A DNA stretch of 64,000 nucleotides from Pyrinomonadaceae bacterium (GTDB lineage Bacteria; Acidobacteriota; Blastocatellia; Pyrinomonadales; Pyrinomonadaceae). Where the stretch lies: positions 19,920 to 83,919 of the forward strand of contig JAVEDP010000023.1 of assembly GCA_030841085.1 (NCBI GenBank), written 5' to 3'. Shown piece after piece: positions 56,866 to 64,000 of this stretch. The notes beneath the pieces were generated by a model that saw only the letters and a program-made list of their open reading frames with translations, ran no database searches and was not told the origin of the DNA. A program made the translations under genes and the position numbers. Each line of letters begins with the position of its first letter. The first letter of the stretch is position 1.

Positions 56866-57623
56866 TGGACGGCATTCAAATCCGTGAATGCACCACCATC
56901 GACGAATTCGATAGCTGTATCCGCTTGCAGCGAGAAGTTTTTGGCTTGCCCGAACTGGAAATCTCGCCTCGTCGTCATTTAATTGTTTCGCGCCAGGCTG
57001 GTGGTTGGACGTTGGGTGCTTTTGTTGCCGACGAGCTGGTGGGCTTTGTTCATCACCTGGCGGCAGTGCACCGGGATACCATTTTTGGTTATTCACACAT
57101 GATGGCCGTCGCGCGCGATTACCAGAACAAGGGCGTCGGCGCGCAGTTGAAATGGAGCCAGCGCGAGCGTGCCGTGAACGAAGGACGAAATTTCATTAAG
57201 TGGACCTGGGATCCAATGCAAGCGCGCAATGCGTACTTTAATCTCAATCGGCTGGGCGTTACGGTCCGCAGTTACGCCGCAAATTTCTATGGCACGGACT
57301 ATTCGACTAGTCCGCTGCCCGAAGGTATGCCGCCGCCGGGTATAGACAGCGATCGTCTATTTGCCGAATGGCAACTGCAGTCGCCTAGAGTAACAAAGCT
57401 GGCACAAGGCGCGACGCCGTCAATTGATTTGCCCGCGGCGCGGACTATTCAAATTCCTGCTGATTGGACCAGGCTGTGTGCTCAAGATCCTCGCGCCGCC
57501 CGGGAGGAACAATTGCGAGTAAGGGCCGAGTTCCAGAATGCATTCGCAGGAGGGTTGCTTTGCGCAGGTTTTCATCGCGCAGTGGACCAGCCGCGCTATC
57601 TTCTTTATGAAGTGGAATCTTGA
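56862..57623 (+). CDS. GNAT-superfamily acetyltransferase (COG3375 type)
   Basis: A 253-residue protein. The GNAT core (about 5-150) has VGFVHHLAAVHRDTIFGYSHMMAVARDYQNKGVGAQLKWSQRERA, where the QNKGVGAQLK is the acetyl-CoA binding loop. It continues IKWTWDPMQARNAYFNLNRLGV, typical of the predicted GNAT group. Substrate unknown. Start overlaps the degenerate kinase, so the two are translationally coupled. Confidence 0.82.
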   Translation: MMDGIQIRECTTIDEFDSCIRLQREVFGLPELEISPRRHLIVSRQAGGWTLGAFVADELVGFVHHLAAVHRDTIFGYSHMMAVARDYQNKGVGAQLKWSQRERAVNEGRNFIKWTWDPMQARNAYFNLNRLGVTVRSYAANFYGTDYSTSPLPEGMPPPGIDSDRLFAEWQLQSPRVTKLAQGATPSIDLPAARTIQIPADWTRLCAQDPRAAREEQLRVRAEFQNAFAGGLLCAGFHRAVDQPRYLLYEVES

Positions 57624-57762
57624 ACAGGTAGTGGTCCGGTTTGAATTAATCTCTGTGCGTCCTCGGTATTCTTTTTGCCTTTGTGGTGAGCCAATCGCTA
57701 ATAAGGATTCACCACCAAGGCACAGAGGACGCAGGGGCCGCACAGAGAGGATGTCAAACTAA

Positions 57763-60102
<2,340 letters not shown>

Positions 60103-60138
60103 TCGCGGTGATTAGTATTAGTTCAATTTGATCTTATA

Positions 60139-60314
60139 GGTCCGTAAGGACCGGTAGTCAGTAGCCCCGTCCGTTAGGGCGGGGGCTTTATTTAGCTAGA
60201 TGCGAGGCCCGAAGGGCCGGCACGAAAACTTCCGCACCTTCGGCGCTCGGGCAAGTAAACATACTTCTACCCCGCCCTAACGGACGGGGCTACTAACTAC
60301 CGGTCCTTCGGACC
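60139..60314. repeat. Inverted pair of the GGTCC/CCCCGTCCG repeat
   Basis: GGTCCGTAAGGACCGGTAGT and CCCCGTCCGTTAGGGCGGGG on the left are mirrored by CCCCGCCCTAACGGACGGGG and ACTACCGGTCCTTCGGACC on the right, around a GGCCCGAAGGGCC hairpin. A single half copy is at 9716. Confidence 0.88.
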
Positions 60315-60385
60315 TGGAACATGTAAAGTTGAAATTGAACCGGCACTTGGTGATTACCGAACTTGAATTCTTAAAGGAAAGTAAA

Positions 60386-60823
60386 ATGACATCAAAGCAA
60401 ACAACCGATCAGAATCTGCAGTTACTTTACACGCTTTTTTGCGATGACGTGCGCCTCGAAGTCGGCAACAAGCTGTCGTTCATGGGCGTGTTCCAAAACA
60501 TCATGGTGCAGCAGTTACCCGTCTCGCTGATCAAGTTTGCTGTGGTGAATCACTGGCAAGGTGAGGGAACGCATCTCTCCGAAGTTCGAATTCTGACGCC
60601 CGATCGACAGCATCCTATCGTCGTCTCGCAACCAACCAGCTTTGAAATAACAAAAGGCGGCTTTGCCGACAACATCAGTTTCTTTGTGAACGTTACGTTT
60701 CCGGCGGCAGGGCAGTACTGGGTACAGACTCTGATCAATTCAAGTCTCTTCGATGAGCAGCCGTTGACTGTTTCCGACGGGCGCGAACCTTCGGCGGACA
60801 ATTCCTCGCAGGCCGTGAACTAG
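60386..60823 (+). CDS. DUF6941-family protein
   Basis: A 145-residue protein: LLYTLFCDDVRLEVGNKLSFMGVFQNIMVQ, then a beta-sandwich-like body ending in LTVSDGREP. The CDDVRxExxxKxSxxGxF opening is typical of DUF6941. Function unknown. The ATG at 60386 has AAAGGAAAG upstream. Confidence 0.75.
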   Translation: MTSKQTTDQNLQLLYTLFCDDVRLEVGNKLSFMGVFQNIMVQQLPVSLIKFAVVNHWQGEGTHLSEVRILTPDRQHPIVVSQPTSFEITKGGFADNISFFVNVTFPAAGQYWVQTLINSSLFDEQPLTVSDGREPSADNSSQAVN

Positions 60824-60962
60824 TGGCACAGACTTCAGTCTGTGTCTGCCGGGCTGGCACAGGCTAGTTCGGTATTACTCCAATCGTAAATCTTAACTAA
60901 GTGGCCCATAATCTCAGTCTGCGGTTGCCGGGATGCCACAGACTAAAGTCTATGCCACTTCA
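60822..60962. repeat. GTGGCATAGACTT palindrome family, long or double copy
   Basis: AGTGGCACAGACTTCAGTCTGTG at 60822 and CCACAGACTAAAGTCTATGCCACTT at about 60938 flank two internal half copies. The right arm touches the last bases of the Fis-like gene. Confidence 0.82.
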
Positions 60963-61349
60963 GTACTCGATCCCGTAGAGTTTTATCTTGAAGTTCAGCG
61001 TGGTTGGCTTGATGTGCAGCAGTCTGGCGGCTGCGGCCTGGTTTCGTCCGGCGCGTTCGAGTGCGAGCTTTATGAGGTTAATCTCAAACTGCGTGACCTC
61101 ATCGTAAAAGTCAATACCTTCAGCGATGTTCATTGTGCGCAGCTTATTGGATTCTTCGGTGAATGTTTTGTCGGACGCCAACGCCTCGGCTTCTCTCAAA
61201 AGTATCTGAGCCAAATCAGCGAGACGCTGGACGCGGTTACGGGCCGGCCGCTCGGTCATCCTCAATGGCGCCGGCGCAGTGGCCTTCAGCGAGCTTCGCT
61301 CCTGGAGGCCCGGGTCCGATTGAATTGAGTCAGCATATTCCGCTTTCAT
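60960..61349 (-). CDS. Fis-family (HTH_8) DNA-binding protein
   Basis: A 129-residue protein whose C-terminus (about 85-129, FEINLIKLALERAGRNQAAAARLLHIKPTTLNFKIKLYGI) is the Fis/NtrC-type helix-turn-helix. There is no AAA+ or receiver domain; the N-terminal part is basic and then helical. The ATG at 61349 was chosen because the upstream extension runs into the tRNA gene. Confidence 0.82.
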   Translation of the reverse strand: MKAEYADSIQSDPGLQERSSLKATAPAPLRMTERPARNRVQRLADLAQILLREAEALASDKTFTEESNKLRTMNIAEGIDFYDEVTQFEINLIKLALERAGRNQAAAARLLHIKPTTLNFKIKLYGIEY

Positions 61350-61457
61350 ATTGCCCCTCTTAAGACGATAACCCTTGAGTATACTTATTGGTAAGAAACC
61401 GTGACGGTTGCCGATGTGACATCTTTTACTCAAACGCGAGGATTGCCGGAGGGTTCC

Positions 61458-61490
61458 AAAAAGAAAAGCGAGCCCGTTGTGGGCCCGCTC
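61458..61490 (-). terminator. Terminator after tRNA-Leu
   Basis: On the minus strand, GCGGGCCC-acaac-GGGCTCGC (one G-U) followed by TTTTCTTTTT, 16 bp beyond the tRNA 3' end. Confidence 0.8.
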
Positions 61491-61505
61491 ATTGCTACTT
61501 AAGAA

Positions 61506-61592
61506 TGGTGCGGATGAGAGGACTTGAACCTCCACGATGTCACCATCACAGGCTTCTGAGACCTGCGCGTCTGCCAGTTCCGCCACATCCGC
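61506..61592 (-). tRNA. tRNA-Leu (anticodon CAG)
   Basis: 87 nt including an encoded CCA. The acceptor stem is GCGGATG with CATCCGC, the discriminator is A, the anticodon loop is CTCAGAA giving CAG, the variable arm is long (GTGATGGTGACATC) and the T-arm has GGTTCAAGTCC. These are the hallmarks of a class II tRNA-Leu reading CUG. Confidence 0.95.
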
Positions 61593-61651
61593 ATGGGCAA
61601 TGCATTATGCGAACGTGCCTGGAGCGTGTCAAGAAACGCTAAGTTACTCAC

Positions 61652-61735
61652 CGTAAAGCAAACTGTTAGTTTGCGGTGGTGGCAAACATCCGAGTTGAGC
61701 GAAACGGTCCAACGCAAACTAACAGTTTGCTTTAC
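61652..61735. repeat. Perfect inverted repeat GTAAAGCAAACTGTTAGTTT
   Basis: 23-bp arms, GTAAAGCAAACTGTTAGTTT (plus GCG) and their exact complement, with about 38 bp between. The same arms, degraded on one side, flank the groES-groEL spacer at 22623-22752. Confidence 0.92.
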
Positions 61736-61774
61736 GATGATCGTGACGACCCGCCGTGGTTACTCAATTTTCGC

Positions 61775-62185
61775 TTAGCGGTTCTCGTAAACGCGACGGA
61801 CAGTGCGCCGATTGCGATTGCGCCAAACGTTAGTCGTGTCCGTATTGCGATTCCGCAGACGATTGCGCCAATCAATGTTGCCTACGCGCGTGCCACGCGG
61901 ACCGCGGCCATCAATGCGACCGGCGCGGGCATCATGGCAATTAACGAACTTGCCACATTTTTTGTTGTGCTGTCTGGTGTAATTCCGATTACGACCGGTT
62001 GTGTCTCGCCAAATACTCGTCGAGCGATTACGGTCAATGCGATTTGACCAATCGCCGTTGCCGTTGCCGTGACCTTTGCCATTGCCCTTGCCCTGAGCCA
62101 GGGTCACTGATGAACTGGCGACGGTCAACAGCAATGCCGCTACCGCAGTCAGTAGCAAACTTCTGGTACCTATTGAACTTCTCAT
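61775..62185 (-). CDS. Secreted Asn/Arg-rich basic protein
   Basis: A 136-residue protein. AGGAGG lies before the ATG at 62185. It has a signal peptide with cleavage near TLAQG, then GKGNGKGHGNGNGDW and several WRN/RNR motifs (DWRNRLRNRNTDTTNVWRNRNRRTVRR). Very basic; might bind nucleic acid or anionic polymers outside the cell. No family. Confidence 0.72.
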   Translation of the reverse strand: MRSSIGTRSLLLTAVAALLLTVASSSVTLAQGKGNGKGHGNGNGDWSNRIDRNRSTSIWRDTTGRNRNYTRQHNKKCGKFVNCHDARAGRIDGRGPRGTRVGNIDWRNRLRNRNTDTTNVWRNRNRRTVRRVYENR

Positions 62186-62439
62186 AAGCTTTCCTCCTGA
62201 TGAATTATTGCGCGATGTATTGTGCGCCATTCCGACTTCTTACAGCGGGGAGCGCTGCGGTTAGTTCAATTTCACAACAATCGATGTGCCATGCGTAACC
62301 GTCAGCATCGCTTTGACACATTCCGAGTTTGCGTCTCAGCTTCCGCGGTAAATCGCCGGGTGCGACGATGGAATTGATCTGATAATGTAGGACTCGCTAA
62401 CAACTGACACGACCTTCTTCTAGTTTCATTTCGATTGTA

Positions 62440-63177
<738 letters not shown>

Positions 63178-63186
63178 GACAATCTT

Positions 63187-63798
63187 GTGTTGATTCTCGG
63201 CAGACTTTACTGGCTCATCAGTTGGGCATTGATTACGGCGATTGCCGTCATCATCGTCTTGATACTGTTGCGCCTGATTGCGAACCAAGCTGATCTGAAT
63301 CCGTTTAGCTGGAGTTCCATTAACATTCGCAGGTTAACAGATCCAATCATCGGACCGGTGCGCCGAGCGCTCGCTCGCATGGCGGTGGATCCAAAGTACG
63401 CGCCGTTGGTGGCGATCCTCCTGGCCATCCTGCTCGGATGGTTTGTCTTGCAACTGATCTCCGGTATTGCGAATACTCTTGCAGGAATTCTGGTCAGCAT
63501 TGCTGCGCACTCGGTGATTGCCACGATGGGATATTTGCTTTACGGCATGCTTGGACTCTACAGCCTGCTGATCTTCGTTCGCATAATTCTTTCGTGGGGA
63601 ACGGTGGGTTACAAAAATCGTTTGATGCGGTTCCTGGTCAACGCGACCGAGCCGTTGCTGGGTCCGCTACGTCGTTATGTGCCGCCCGTCGGCGCATTCG
63701 ACATTTCCCCTATCGTTGCGTTTGTGATCATCTGGCTGTTTCAGGCAGCGGTCGCAGGAACACTTTTGCGCGGCTGGCAGTTGATATTTTTCGCTTAG
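63187..63798 (+). CDS. YggT-family membrane protein with two YGGT repeats
   Basis: A 203-residue protein. Both halves carry the YGGT pattern: NPFSWSSINIRRLTDPIIGPVRRAL (about 36-60) and NRLMRFLVNATEPLLGPLRRYVPPVGAFDISPIVAF (about 144-180). Four to five helices. Linked to cell division and osmotic shock in other bacteria. The start is GTG; it forms an operon with yggS. Confidence 0.88.
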   Translation: MLILGRLYWLISWALITAIAVIIVLILLRLIANQADLNPFSWSSINIRRLTDPIIGPVRRALARMAVDPKYAPLVAILLAILLGWFVLQLISGIANTLAGILVSIAAHSVIATMGYLLYGMLGLYSLLIFVRIILSWGTVGYKNRLMRFLVNATEPLLGPLRRYVPPVGAFDISPIVAFVIIWLFQAAVAGTLLRGWQLIFFA

Positions 63799-63955
63799 AA
63801 ATCCGCAGATTACACACAACAAGATTCAAACAATTGAGGGCGAATCCGGAGCACAATTCAAGCAACGAAACCTCGCAGGTCGGGAAGGGTGGCTTGCCCC
63901 CGCTCTGCTGGGATGGCATTCAACCACAGCGGGGGCAAGCCGCCGTTCCCAACTT
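63799..63955. repeat. Repeat pieces after yggT
   Basis: AATCCGCAGATTACACA (related to 11657-11799) is followed by an inverted pair of the GCGGGGGCAAGCC repeat at 63873-63955. No gene is seen to the window end. Confidence 0.75.
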
Positions 63956-64000
63956 TTTAAATCTTGAATCCTTTCATTGGCGCTGCCTGTCAGTTTTACG

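Noticed and set aside
61350..61586. N-terminal extension of the Fis-like gene
   Set aside because: The extension reads through the tRNA-Leu and its terminator; the ATG at 61349 is the sensible start.

Overview
The window looks like a chromosomal contig from an Acidobacteriota-type soil bacterium, most likely class Blastocatellia (Pyrinomonas-like). This rests on the mid-range GC content, the gene families present (GroESL, B12-dependent NrdJ, DUF4388/DnaJ/TPR fusion, two-repeat YggT, DUF4070 radical SAM, Gly-rich RRM proteins) and the repeat-filled intergenic DNA; no rRNA or other decisive marker is present. About 70 protein genes and one tRNA-Leu are supported. No phage, transposase, CRISPR array or rRNA operon was seen.

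Layout. 1-650: end of a polysaccharide-export gene and a small membrane protein. 650-7.7 kb: a potassium-homeostasis block (APC permease behind a terminator-bearing leader, KdpD-like kinase, KdpE-like regulator, small membrane protein, KimA-type K+ transporter). 7.7-15 kb: zinc-ribbon protein, purD, PspA with a membrane/coiled-coil neighbour, and nrdJ behind a clear promoter with two NrdR-like boxes. 15.3-19.5 kb: a compact set (APH-like phosphotransferase, GT1 glycosyltransferase, class II aldolase, convergent sugar nucleotidyltransferase) suggesting a small glycoconjugate or metabolite pathway. 19.7-29.6 kb: Tat-exported MsrB, groES-groEL, two addiction modules, MarC, DedA, an RRM protein. 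30-38.5 kb: a large secreted Asp-box protein, a MEDS-domain hybrid kinase divergent from a B12-binding radical SAM enzyme, and a secreted repeat protein. 38.5-43.4 kb: an XRE-regulated three-gene unit, a STAS antagonist, and a train of small proteins around rpoZ. 43.8-64 kb: HDAC-like deacetylase, zinc-ribbon protein, crotonase, MFS exporter, second RRM protein, desaturase, a two-component system, a degenerate methyltransferase-like protein, HD-GYP, DUF4388-DnaJ-TPR, a degenerate histidine kinase coupled to a GNAT protein, ligA, a Fis-type regulator, tRNA-Leu, yggS and yggT.

The most unusual content lies outside ordinary genes. (1) A promoter plus leader element of about 95 bp occurs three times, before groES, before an RRM-protein gene and before a STAS gene, with the same TTGACA-N17-TAnnnT promoter, a shared leader core and a hairpin conserved by covariation. 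(2) Many tandem repeats of unrelated sequence all have a period of 7 nt. Two of them sit inside core genes: a run of about 300 bp in ligA adds about 100 residues of 7-residue repeats, and a short run lies in the NrdJ linker. (3) At least ten families of inverted-repeat elements fill the intergenic space, including a 150-175 bp family of palindromes nested inside palindromes.
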